From Cytobacillus firmus (GTDB taxonomy: Bacteria > Bacillota > Bacilli > Bacillales > Cytobacillaceae): a stretch of 64,000 nt of DNA. The translations under genes and the position numbers were made by a program. A model generated the notes under the pieces. The model had not been told where the DNA came from. It searched no databases and saw only the letters and a program-made list of their open reading frames with translations. The stretch is from assembly GCF_023657595.1 (NCBI RefSeq), contig NZ_CP098323.1, positions 2,814,001-2,878,000 on the forward strand, in the 5' to 3' direction. Within the stretch, counting starts at the first letter, position 1. Every line of letters begins with the position of its first letter. Positions 1 through 8,030 of this stretch are shown piece after piece.

Positions 1-1061
1 GGAGTTCCATGCGGTACAATATCAGCAGGTCCTGAACTTCCTTCAGGGTCAGGTTCAACTATTTTTAGCTGCTGATGGAAACCTGCTTTGCCCGCACAGC
101 CTGGCTTTTTATCTAAATAGTTGCAAATGCTGAAAGTATATACCTCTGTACTGCCATAGTGATTTACGAAAACATCAGGCTTTAATTTCCTAAAGCAGTC
201 TTCTGTTAACTCCGTTGTCATGGATGCTCCAGCGTATCCTATTTTCCGAACATTCCGTAAATTATACCTATTAAAATCTTTATGATTTAACAGATCATGA
301 ATAATGGTAGGAACTAAATAAACGCAGCTAATCTTTTCATCTTCCATTACTTTTAACATTTTCATTGTATTATTATCAGGAATCATGACCATTTTCCCAT
401 TGATAAATGCCATGGATAATAGCGAGCGCATCCCCATCGTGTGATAGAGCGGCATGACACCCAGAGTGCTTTCATGGAGTACATATTGGTTTTGAATAAT
501 GTGTGCGATAGCCGCGCTATATTCATTCTTGTGGCTTCTGGGAACACCCTTTGGTTTCCCTGTAGTTCCTGAAGTGTATAACATTAAGCAAATATCATCC
601 AAATCAATATTGGGGCGATGGAATGCCTCTTGATCATGATTAATAAGCTCTTCATAGGTTATATCTGCACCTTCCGCACCTAAAACGCTTATAAAATGAG
701 GCTTACTTGCATATGTGCCATTTAATGCAGCATCCTGGCTGCTTGGCTCAAAAATGACCGCTTTAGCCTCAGCATTATTTACACAAAATGCCACTTCTTC
801 TGTTGAAAGACGAAAATTTATTGGTGTAAAAATGGCACCGATTTTTTGAACAGCCCAATAAATTGCGACCATCTCTAAGCGGTTCTTCAGTATGATGACA
901 ACACGATCTCCTTTTTCGATCCCCAGCTTCTGCAATGAATAAGCAAGTTTATTAATTTCTACTTGAAATTCCTTATAGGATAACCGTCTATCATCCTGAA
1001 CGATGGCTGTTTTATCAGGAAATCGATTCACTGCGAAATCAAACAGCGTTCCAAGATCCAC
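1..1061 (-). CDS. AMP-forming acyl-CoA synthetase, 3' end outside window
   Basis: N-terminal two-thirds of a class I adenylate-forming ligase that would activate a carboxylic acid to its acyl-CoA. The start is GTG at 1061, sharing one base with the TAG stop of the 2Fe-2S subunit gene, so the two are translationally coupled. The frame is open to the window edge (353 codons) and contains the P-loop YTSGTTGKPKG near 540-580 and NHYGSTEVYT near 150. It closely resembles the ligase at 8031-9551 over the whole visible length (shared LYHTMG, YAGA.MT and HYGSTE blocks), so the two are paralogues flanking the hydroxylase operon. The substrate cannot be read from sequence. It is the last visible gene of the operon and may supply or consume the hydroxylase substrate as a CoA ester. 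Confidence 0.87.
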   Translation of the reverse strand, partial: MDLGTLFDFAVNRFPDKTAIVQDDRRLSYKEFQVEINKLAYSLQKLGIEKGDRVVIILKNRLEMVAIYWAVQKIGAIFTPINFRLSTEEVAFCVNNAEAKAVIFEPSSQDAALNGTYASKPHFISVLGAEGADITYEELINHDQEAFHRPNIDLDDICLMLYTSGTTGKPKGVPRSHKNEYSAAIAHIIQNQYVLHESTLGVMPLYHTMGMRSLLSMAFINGKMVMIPDNNTMKMLKVMEDEKISCVYLVPTIIHDLLNHKDFNRYNLRNVRKIGYAGASMTTELTEDCFRKLKPDVFVNHYGSTEVYTFSICNYLDKKPGCAGKAGFHQQLKIVEPDPEGSSGPADIVPHGT

Positions 1062-1567
1062 TAATTGTCACCTTCTTTACATTTTTTTATCCCACATGCT
1101 CTTTCAATAGCTGCAATAATTCCTGTGTACCCAGTACAGCGGCAAAGATGGCCGGATAACATCTCTTTAATCTCTTGTTTTGTGGGTTCTTCACCACTAT
1201 TCAGCATTTCTAATGAGGACATTAAAATTCCCGGTGTACAAAAGCCGCATTGAAGTCCATGGCACTCTGTAAATGACTGCTGCAAAACATGCTGTTCTCC
1301 ATTCTTTGCTAAACCCTCGATTGTTTGAATGTCTGATCCATTTGCCTGAACTGCAAACATTAAACAGCTTCGTACGGCTGCACCATTATAAAGCACCGTG
1401 CAGGAACCGCAAACACCATGTTCACATCCAACATGTGTACCTGTAAGACCCAGATCTTCTCTTATAAAATCACTTAATAGTTTTCTAGGCTCAGCTTCTG
1501 CTTCCACCTCCCTTCCATTAATTGATAAAGAAACGTTCATTTTCTGTTCAATGGAGAGATTCGACAT
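1061..1567 (-). CDS. 2Fe-2S subunit of a molybdenum hydroxylase (CoxS/XdhC-small type)
   Basis: Small electron-transfer subunit of a xanthine-dehydrogenase/CO-dehydrogenase-family enzyme. The plant-ferredoxin cluster is visible as CEHGVCGSC plus a later Cys (about residues 48-68), and the C-terminal four-helix cluster as CGFCTPG and CRCTGY (about residues 107-146). Length (168 aa) is normal for the family. It lies directly downstream of the FAD subunit gene and ends in a one-base overlap with the acyl-CoA synthetase start. It should pass electrons from the molybdenum centre of the 2934-5351 product to the FAD of the 1569-2444 product. A second Met at residue 10 (MNVSLSINGR) is an alternative start; the first is kept because a GGAGG ribosome site precedes it. 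Confidence 0.93.
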   Translation of the reverse strand: MSNLSIEQKMNVSLSINGREVEAEAEPRKLLSDFIREDLGLTGTHVGCEHGVCGSCTVLYNGAAVRSCLMFAVQANGSDIQTIEGLAKNGEQHVLQQSFTECHGLQCGFCTPGILMSSLEMLNSGEEPTKQEIKEMLSGHLCRCTGYTGIIAAIERACGIKKCKEGDN

Positions 1568-1568
1568 G

Positions 1569-2444
1569 TTACACCTCCTTTCCTAATGCACGGTTATATG
1601 CTTTTATCAATGCTTTTCTTGTTAGAACTTTAGCCATATGGACTCTATATTCTTTTGAAGCATGTAAATCTTCATCCGGATCAGCATCCTTCACAGCCAG
1701 CTCCACAGCTCTTTCAATTGTTTCCTCTGTTATACTTTTTCCAGCCAAATATTCCATAGCTTCTTCTGCTAAAAGGGGAATTGCATCCACCCCTCCTAAG
1801 ACAAGTCTCACTTTATCTACTTTTCCAATTTCATCAACTGATAAAATGCAAGCAACAGCTGCTAAGGCAAAGTCACCATGTCTCCTGCTAAATTCCTCAA
1901 AGGCATACCCAGTATGTTCAGATAAGGGAACATGAATTTCAGTTAATATTTCCTCCGGCATCACCTCTGTTGTTAAATAGGTAATAAAAAAGTCATTTAT
2001 ACTTATTTTCCTGGTCCCATCTATACTTTGGATAACGATTTCAGCATCCAGTGCTAAAAAGCAAAGGGGCAGCTCTGCGCTTGGATCTGCATGGGCAACA
2101 CTTCCCCCAACAGTTCCTCTATTTCTCGTTTGGACATGACCAATATATGGAGTGGCTTCCGAGAGTATAGGAACATGGATTTTAATGGCATCTGACTGTT
2201 CAAGTTCCCTTTGCTTTGTAAGAGCACCAATTTTCAGAACCCCTTCTTCTACCCTGACTCCGTTTAACTCATTGATTTGGTTAATGTCAATGAGACACTC
2301 CGGTTCGGACATCCTCATATTTAAGATGGGAATAAAACTTTGCCCGCCAGCAATGATTTTCCCTGTATCTCCATATTCTTCTAATAGTTTCACTGCTTCC
2401 TCTATAGTTGAAGGGCTGCAGTAAGTAAATGTTGCTGGTTTCAT
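1569..2444 (-). CDS. FAD-binding subunit of a molybdenum hydroxylase (CoxM type)
   Basis: Medium subunit of the heterotrimeric molybdenum hydroxylase; it binds FAD and hands electrons to the final acceptor. The two FAD signatures are clear: AGGQSFIPILNMR near residue 35 and TRNRGTVGGSVAHADP near residue 100. The start was set at ATG 2444 (MKPATFTY), which has GGAAGGAGG eight bases upstream. The longer frame beginning at 2471 would overlap the coxG-like stop and lacks its own ribosome site. The CO_deh_flav_C-like tail is present and length is typical (291 aa). It sits between the coxG-like gene and the 2Fe-2S gene in a tight operon. Confidence 0.93.
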   Translation of the reverse strand: MKPATFTYCSPSTIEEAVKLLEEYGDTGKIIAGGQSFIPILNMRMSEPECLIDINQINELNGVRVEEGVLKIGALTKQRELEQSDAIKIHVPILSEATPYIGHVQTRNRGTVGGSVAHADPSAELPLCFLALDAEIVIQSIDGTRKISINDFFITYLTTEVMPEEILTEIHVPLSEHTGYAFEEFSRRHGDFALAAVACILSVDEIGKVDKVRLVLGGVDAIPLLAEEAMEYLAGKSITEETIERAVELAVKDADPDEDLHASKEYRVHMAKVLTRKALIKAYNRALGKEV

Positions 2445-2460
2445 ACAAGCGTCCTCCTTC

Positions 2461-2916
2461 CTAGTCAGCAATATTTACTTTATCCAGCTCTCTTTTTATC
2501 TTTTTAAAAAAGTCTTTAATAATCAGTTTAGCTACTCCACCTAACATACGCTGGCCAATTGAAGCGACTTTTCCACCTACAGCAGCCTCATAAGTGTACC
2601 TAAGCTCTGTATTTTCATCGTCCACCGAAACCAAATGAATGGCTGCTTCGGCATCTACAAACCCTGGTGCCCCTTCACCATGAACAATTAACTTATAGGA
2701 ATGAGGAGGCTCCAGGTCCGTAAGACGAATGGTTGCATCATATTTCCCTTTAACTGCAGCGACCCCAACAGATAAGTCCGCCACATACATATTGGTTTCT
2801 TGTTTATATAGTTCTTTGCATCCCATAATGCAGTTTTTTAATACTTCCGGATCTAATAAACTCGAGAATACTTTATCTAGATTTCCGTTAAGCTGAATAT
2901 TTCCTTCACCATTCAT
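2461..2916 (-). CDS. CoxG-like SRPBCC protein
   Basis: A 151-residue SRPBCC (START-like) fold protein of the CoxG family, recognised from GKYDATIRLTDLEPP, the GEGAPGFVDA stretch and the C-terminal amphipathic KLIIKDFFKKIKREL helix. In carboxydotrophs CoxG anchors the molybdenum hydroxylase to the membrane; in other clusters its role is less certain. Here it lies between the large and FAD subunit genes, 17 bases after the large subunit gene's neighbour boundary, so it is part of the same transcript. Start ATG 2916 has AAGGAGGAATTGTC just upstream. Membrane recruitment or assembly of the enzyme is inferred from the family, not shown by sequence. Confidence 0.88.
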   Translation of the reverse strand: MNGEGNIQLNGNLDKVFSSLLDPEVLKNCIMGCKELYKQETNMYVADLSVGVAAVKGKYDATIRLTDLEPPHSYKLIVHGEGAPGFVDAEAAIHLVSVDDENTELRYTYEAAVGGKVASIGQRMLGGVAKLIIKDFFKKIKRELDKVNIAD

Positions 2917-2933
2917 GACAATTCCTCCTTAAG

Positions 2934-5351
2934 TTAGATTTGTATCGTTTTCTTATTATGAATTTTTGACCAAATCCGATCTGGAGATAAAGGAAGTTGA
3001 TCAATTGATATATTAAATGGTTTTAACGCATCCGTAACCGCATTTGCGATGACAACCGGAGCACTCATTGTATTTCCTTCTCCTAACCCTTTAGCTCCAA
3101 GAGGGGTTAGGGGGGAAGGTGTTTCAATATGCTTTATGGTCACATTTGGGATTTCTGTAGCCGTAGGACATAAGTAGTCCATAAAACTTCCAGTCAGAAA
3201 CTGCCCCCTTTCGTCATAGGCAAGTTCTTCATAAAGTGCGGCTCCTAGTCCATGAGCTAACCCCCCCATTATTTGACCTTCCACAATATTTGGATTTAAT
3301 AGTCTCCCAGCGTCATGGATCGTGGTATAGTCAAGAATCTTCACTTCACCGGTATCAATGTCCACTTCCACTTGAACAGCGTCAAAAACAAATCCATAGG
3401 TGACGGATCCATTAACAAGATCCAATTCATTTGGGGACTCCGCTGCAGACAATGTATAAAATGCAGATTCATGGATACCTGGTTCAATACCAGCGGGAAG
3501 ACCTTGCGGATTCCAATGTGCCAAACCTACTAATCTCTTAATGGAGATACTCTTAGAAGGATTTTTTTCTGCAAATACCCTCCCTTCTGCCATGACCAAT
3601 TCGTCCACTGTTGTATCTAATTGGCTTTTGGCGATTTCTAACAGTTTCAATCTTACTTTTTGCGCTGCTTGATAAACGGCACTTGACCCTATAGGGGCAA
3701 ACCTGCTGGAGTAACTGCCTGATGCTACTGACCACGGGCTTGTTAACGTATCCAATTCAGCAATGACCCGGATAGAAGCAGGATCAACACCTAGAACGTC
3801 CGCAACGATTTGGGAAGTAACTGTTTCATGGCCTTGCCCAGATGGTACCGTACTGATCCGGACTGTGATTCCACCCATTGGATCTATCGATACCGTTGCA
3901 CCTTCAGAACAGCCTGATTTCGGCAATGATTTTGCTCTCTCTTCCGGCGTCAAAGCAATGGTCACATAACCCATATTCGAACCGGATGGCTCAACGATGC
4001 AAGCAAACCCTAACCCCAGATATTTCCCTTGTTTCCAGGCTGCTTTTTGTTTCTCTTTAAAGCTATCGTAATCAATCGATTCAAGCGCAAGGTGCAATGC
4101 TTTATGATAATCCCCGCTATCGTATATCCCGCCTGAAGCTGTATGATAGGGAAATTCTTCTCTCGTAATTAAATTTTTCTTTATGACTTCAATCACATCC
4201 AGATCCAATTCAGCTGAAATGATCTGCATCATTCTTTCCAGCGGAAAATAGTGCTGGGGACCGCCATAGCCTCTTATGAGCCCCGTGGGACTTTTATTCG
4301 TAACGACTGCAATCGCTTCCATTTTGACGTTTTGAATTCGATAGGCTCCAGTTGAATTTGAGTGTGTTCTATATAAACAAGCAGGCTCGGGTGCACGTAT
4401 ATATCCGCCAACACTATCCGCATATTTCATTTTCAAACCAAGAATGGTTCCATCTTTTTTTACCGCTGCATCAATCCACGTTACACGATCTGTACCACTG
4501 GAACTTGCCATGAGGTGTTCTTGTCTGTCTTCCGTCCATTTAACGGGTACACCCAAAATTCTTGACACTACTCCCATTAAGACCATGTATGGAAATACAC
4601 CTGATTTGATCCCGTAGCTTCCGCCAATATCCTTTGGCGTAATAATCCTCAGTCTGTTGCTCGGCACCTTTAGTGCAGCAGTCATGACGGAATGAAGTGT
4701 GAAAGGTCCATGAAAGTTTGACCAAATGGTATAAGCACCTTCACTTTTTGTATAATTCGCGATTACTCCATAATTTTCCACAGGAGTTGCGCTAACCTTT
4801 GGAAAAGTGAACTTTTTACTTATAATATAATCGGCACTTTTAAATGAATCCTCGACATTGCCGTATTGGAATACACGATGATTAACTATATTCGTACCTG
4901 CTTCTTCATGAAGAACGGCTGACTCAGACGAAAGAGCATCTTCAATTTGGACCACAGGATTCAGCGGTTCGTACTCGACTTTTATCTTTGCGAGAGCATC
5001 TTCTGCAATATAACGATCTTTAGCCACAACAACTGCAACAGCTTCTCCCACAAACCGGACCTTATCTACTGCAATGGGGTAGTATTTTATTGGTGCCTTT
5101 ACGCCGACTGGAAAAGGATTGGTTAAAGCTTTTACATGTTCTCCAACAACTACTCCAATTACACCTGGTGTTTTTGCCGCTTCTTCTGAAAAAATCGCTT
5201 TAATACGGGCATGTGCATGGGGGCTTCTAAGAATCGCAGCATTGTGGATATTTGGCAATGGCGAAAGATCATCAATGAATGTTCCTTCTCCGGACAATAA
5301 CCTGGCATCCTCTATTCGTTTCACAGGCTTACCTACATAGGTCAATTTCAT
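2934..5351 (-). CDS. Molybdopterin-binding large subunit of a CoxL/xanthine-dehydrogenase-type hydroxylase
   Basis: Catalytic subunit (805 aa) that would bind the molybdenum-pterin cofactor and hydroxylate a C-H bond. Visible elements: N-terminal GKPVKRIEDARLLSG and the a/b hammerhead (about 20-130), GGSYGIKSG near 243-251, RGYGGPQ at 360-366, and GAKGLGEG near the C-terminus carrying the expected catalytic Glu. The active-site loop is neither the AYXCSFR of true form I CO dehydrogenase nor the AYRGAGR of form II, so calling this a CO dehydrogenase would be wrong. An N-heteroaromatic or similar substrate is more plausible. The start overlaps the mobA-like gene by 23 bases, and the coxG-like gene follows within 20 bases. 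Confidence 0.93.
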   Translation of the reverse strand: MKLTYVGKPVKRIEDARLLSGEGTFIDDLSPLPNIHNAAILRSPHAHARIKAIFSEEAAKTPGVIGVVVGEHVKALTNPFPVGVKAPIKYYPIAVDKVRFVGEAVAVVVAKDRYIAEDALAKIKVEYEPLNPVVQIEDALSSESAVLHEEAGTNIVNHRVFQYGNVEDSFKSADYIISKKFTFPKVSATPVENYGVIANYTKSEGAYTIWSNFHGPFTLHSVMTAALKVPSNRLRIITPKDIGGSYGIKSGVFPYMVLMGVVSRILGVPVKWTEDRQEHLMASSSGTDRVTWIDAAVKKDGTILGLKMKYADSVGGYIRAPEPACLYRTHSNSTGAYRIQNVKMEAIAVVTNKSPTGLIRGYGGPQHYFPLERMMQIISAELDLDVIEVIKKNLITREEFPYHTASGGIYDSGDYHKALHLALESIDYDSFKEKQKAAWKQGKYLGLGFACIVEPSGSNMGYVTIALTPEERAKSLPKSGCSEGATVSIDPMGGITVRISTVPSGQGHETVTSQIVADVLGVDPASIRVIAELDTLTSPWSVASGSYSSRFAPIGSSAVYQAAQKVRLKLLEIAKSQLDTTVDELVMAEGRVFAEKNPSKSISIKRLVGLAHWNPQGLPAGIEPGIHESAFYTLSAAESPNELDLVNGSVTYGFVFDAVQVEVDIDTGEVKILDYTTIHDAGRLLNPNIVEGQIMGGLAHGLGAALYEELAYDERGQFLTGSFMDYLCPTATEIPNVTIKHIETPSPLTPLGAKGLGEGNTMSAPVVIANAVTDALKPFNISIDQLPLSPDRIWSKIHNKKTIQI

Positions 5352-5946
5352 TCCTCCTTTTTAATAGTCTCCTATAATCTTTAATAGTATCGATGTCCTC
5401 CGGAGCTTCTTCATCCTCATAATAAATGTGCGCCTTTTCTTTATTAGCACTAATAAGTAATTTTGCTCCCTGATCTCCCTTTAGGTTCAAGAGTTCCTTG
5501 AAATACATTTCGCCAAATAAAATGGGGTGCCTGATTTTCCCTCTATATGAAGTAATAATTAAGGGATTTTTTGATATGAGATACTTTTTAATTACTTCGT
5601 TCATTACTTCTACTTTTATCTCGGGCTGATCAGCTAATGTTATCAACAAAGCTTCACACGCAGGAGACAAGCTTTCAATTGCTGCAGCTAGGGAACTGCT
5701 AATTCCAAGTTTCGGACAAGGATTCCATACAATGGATACTGGCAAATCACGGATTTCATTTTCCAATTCAGGAAAATCCCTATTCAATACAACCAACGTT
5801 TTACTGGCCATGTTAGCCGAAATCTTTTTGACGGTATATCTAAGGATTGTTGTTTCTTCTTCAAGCTTTTTAAGTAACTTATGAGTTCCTTTCATCCTGG
5901 TAGAATGACCAGCCGCTAAGACAATGTTCCAGATTTCCATCTTCAT
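5329..5946 (-). CDS. MobA/MocA-like molybdenum cofactor nucleotidyltransferase
   Basis: NTP-transferase fold protein of 205 aa with the N-terminal signature LAAGHSTRMKGTHKLL and a metal-binding LADQPE motif near residue 100. Members of this family linked to xanthine-dehydrogenase operons attach CMP (MocA) or GMP to molybdopterin, producing the dinucleotide cofactor used by these hydroxylases. CTP specificity is inferred from context. The ATG follows immediately on the stop of the xdhC-like gene (TAGATG), and its own stop lies 23 bases inside the large subunit gene, indicating translational coupling. ATG two codons later (MEIWNI) is an alternative start. Confidence 0.85.
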   Translation of the reverse strand: MKMEIWNIVLAAGHSTRMKGTHKLLKKLEEETTILRYTVKKISANMASKTLVVLNRDFPELENEIRDLPVSIVWNPCPKLGISSSLAAAIESLSPACEALLITLADQPEIKVEVMNEVIKKYLISKNPLIITSYRGKIRHPILFGEMYFKELLNLKGDQGAKLLISANKEKAHIYYEDEEAPEDIDTIKDYRRLLKRRNEIDLCR

Positions 5947-7059
5947 CTATTGAACCAATTCTTTTAATCTTTCATTTGAAGCAGGATTTGAAGGATGAAT
6001 TGAATCCTTTTTCCATTTAAGCGATTGGCTGCTTGTTTTATTTTTGTGGCCCATAATTTCTGCTGCGATACTCAGTGCTATTTCCTCAGGTGTCTCAGAG
6101 CCTATATCAAGACCTATAGGTGAATATATCTTTTCAGCAGCTTTTGCAGGTATCATGAACCCTTGTGCTTGAAGATCCTTTTTAAGATTATTGAACCTTC
6201 TCTTCGGACCTAATAGGCCTATATAGCTAAGATTCAGCTGGAGCAATCCCTTCAAATAAACAAGGTCTTGTTCATAATGGTGAGTCATGATGATTGCATA
6301 AGAATTTTCACTCGCATTTAAATCTTCCGGAAACTCTCCCGGGGGCACTAAGTTCAATTCATCTGCGTAAGGAAAGTTGTCCTTATTTAAATATCCTGGA
6401 CGATGATCCACTAATGTTATTCTCCAATGTAAAAGCTTTAATTGATCTATTAACGATGATGCATCTGGTCCTGCTCCGAAAATGATGATATGAGGCGTAG
6501 GTGTAACCGTTTCCAAAAATAAAGTTACGGTTTCCTTTTTTCCATCCACCTCCATTGAATAATTTTCCAGAATCCCGCTTGACATAATCTTAAATAAGGG
6601 CAACTCAATATTTTCCAGAATAGTTCCTGGAAGAAGGGCATTCTGATTACTTGATTTAATGACTGTACAGACTGGATATGGCTCCTTACTTAGAGATTGC
6701 TGTTTTAACACTTTGAATTGCTTTACAGCTGATTCTCTATTATTTACAGGATCTATAAGCGAAAGCAAAACTGTTATGACGCCATTACACCCAACACCTA
6801 ACCCCCATGGCACATTATCATCATTCCTTAGGTCATAAATAATCTGTTTTGGTTCACCTGTCTCAAATACATCCCTTGCATGTTCAAGCAAGTCTTGCTC
6901 AATGCACCCACCGCTAAGTACACCATAGGCAGTTCCATCTGAGCAAATGAGGCTTTTTGCCCCAACTTGGCGATAGGAAGAACCCTTTTTATCAATGATA
7001 GTTGCTAGGATTGCTTTTTCATTATTTCGAATGCATCTCTTAAGTTCACTTATAATCAA
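5947..7059 (-). CDS. XdhC/CoxI-family molybdenum cofactor insertion protein
   Basis: A 370-residue maturation factor that in this family binds molybdenum cofactor, promotes its sulfuration and delivers it to the large subunit. The N-terminal XdhC/CoxI domain shows GSSYRQVGAK and GVLSGGCIE (about residues 26-55). The C-terminal Rossmann domain shows IIFGAGPDASS near residue 195 and GLLGPKRR near 285. It is the first gene of the operon. The start is TTG at 7059 with two overlapping Shine-Dalgarno stretches (AAAGGAG and GAAGGAG). A TATAAT-like box lies at 7092-7097 on this strand, without a convincing -35. Confidence 0.9.
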   Translation of the reverse strand: MIISELKRCIRNNEKAILATIIDKKGSSYRQVGAKSLICSDGTAYGVLSGGCIEQDLLEHARDVFETGEPKQIIYDLRNDDNVPWGLGVGCNGVITVLLSLIDPVNNRESAVKQFKVLKQQSLSKEPYPVCTVIKSSNQNALLPGTILENIELPLFKIMSSGILENYSMEVDGKKETVTLFLETVTPTPHIIIFGAGPDASSLIDQLKLLHWRITLVDHRPGYLNKDNFPYADELNLVPPGEFPEDLNASENSYAIIMTHHYEQDLVYLKGLLQLNLSYIGLLGPKRRFNNLKKDLQAQGFMIPAKAAEKIYSPIGLDIGSETPEEIALSIAAEIMGHKNKTSSQSLKWKKDSIHPSNPASNERLKELVQ

Positions 7060-7154
7060 AGCTCCTTCGCTCCTTTGAATGTGTTAATTGAATTATAAAA
7101 AGATTCATAATTTTAAGGTTTTAATATATTTGCAATTGAACTTTTAAAATATTA

Positions 7155-7191
7155 TTAAAAAAGGATAAATCCCGAAATGGGACTTATCCTT
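7155..7191 (-). terminator. Rho-independent terminator of the response regulator gene
   Basis: Inverted repeat AAGGATAA.TCCC with loop GAAAT, followed on the minus strand by TTTTTT. It lies just after the stop of the regulator at 7210 and separates that gene from the hydroxylase operon. Confidence 0.8.
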
Positions 7192-7209
7192 ATATTAATT
7201 ATCCATTAT

Positions 7210-7959
7210 TTAATTTATAAAAAGACTTCTATATTCAGATGGTGTACAGCGTTCGCTTTTTTTAAAGGTCGTTGCAAAATACCCAGAGCTAGTAAAGCCT
7301 ATTTGATGGGCGATTACCTCAATAGGTAAAGAGGTCATTTTGAGCAATGACTTCGATTGCTCAATTCTATATGCAGTTAAATACTCGATAAAGGTTACAC
7401 CCATTTCTTCCTTGAATAAACGGCTAAAATGGGAAGGGCTTAAATAGACTGAATCCGCAACCTGATTTAGTGTAATAGGGTTTTTAAAATGACTCTGAAT
7501 ATATTGAATAGATGATTCTATTGGATGGGCAAGATCGACATTTGCGGTATCTTCCCGCTTTCCAATAAAACGGTTTGTCTCCGTCGATAGACTATGGACA
7601 ATTATTCGCTCAAAAGCCTGTTTGATTTCACTTCTTGATACAGGTTTTAGCAAAAATGCTGAAAATCCTAGATTAATAGCACTTTGGACATATTCAAATA
7701 TTTTTAGCTGAGTATAGATTATTACAGAAATTTCCGGATCCCACCGCTTTGCTTCTTTTCCCAGTTCGAAACCATTGTTGCCCGGCAAGGAGATCTCAAC
7801 TATGAGGATGGAAGGCTTTAGCTGTTTAAGCAATAACAGTCCTTTTTCATACGTTTCTGCTTCATGTACAGAAAAATAATGATATTCACTGGAAGCGATA
7901 AACTCACGAAGGAAATAACGGCTTTCGTATTCATCATCTACAATTAGCATATTGGGCAT
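7210..7959 (-). CDS. AraC-type response regulator with a degenerate receiver domain
   Basis: A 249-residue two-domain regulator of the YesN type. The receiver (about 1-120) keeps the acidic pair VDDE at 7-10 and the conserved Lys in LLKPVSR, but the position normally occupied by the phosphorylated Asp is Glu (residue 55, ILIVEISLPG). The AraC DNA-binding half (about 150-249) has both helix-turn-helix units, including HFSRLFKEEMG and the IGFTSSGYFATTFKK signature. No sensor kinase is nearby. It follows the ligase gene at 8031 by 71 bases on the same strand, so the two may be cotranscribed. It is the obvious candidate regulator of the adjacent hydroxylase operon, which is inference from position. 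Confidence 0.88.
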   Translation of the reverse strand: MPNMLIVDDEYESRYFLREFIASSEYHYFSVHEAETYEKGLLLLKQLKPSILIVEISLPGNNGFELGKEAKRWDPEISVIIYTQLKIFEYVQSAINLGFSAFLLKPVSRSEIKQAFERIIVHSLSTETNRFIGKREDTANVDLAHPIESSIQYIQSHFKNPITLNQVADSVYLSPSHFSRLFKEEMGVTFIEYLTAYRIEQSKSLLKMTSLPIEVIAHQIGFTSSGYFATTFKKSERCTPSEYRSLFIN

Positions 7960-8030
7960 TTCAAGCCTCCTGCCTATTTCATGTTTAAAATATTGCTTTT
8001 ATGATAAAATTTTGAAAGTCCTCTCTATCT

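Noticed and set aside
1522-1935. 137-codon plus-strand frame opposite the hydroxylase genes
   Set aside because: It lies wholly on the other strand of two clearly real genes, has no ribosome site and a Ser-rich, low-complexity composition typical of antisense frames.
2934-5351. True CO dehydrogenase (coxL)
   Set aside because: The active-site loop is RGYGGPQ, not AYXCSFR; subunit order and CoxG presence are shared by many non-CO hydroxylases.
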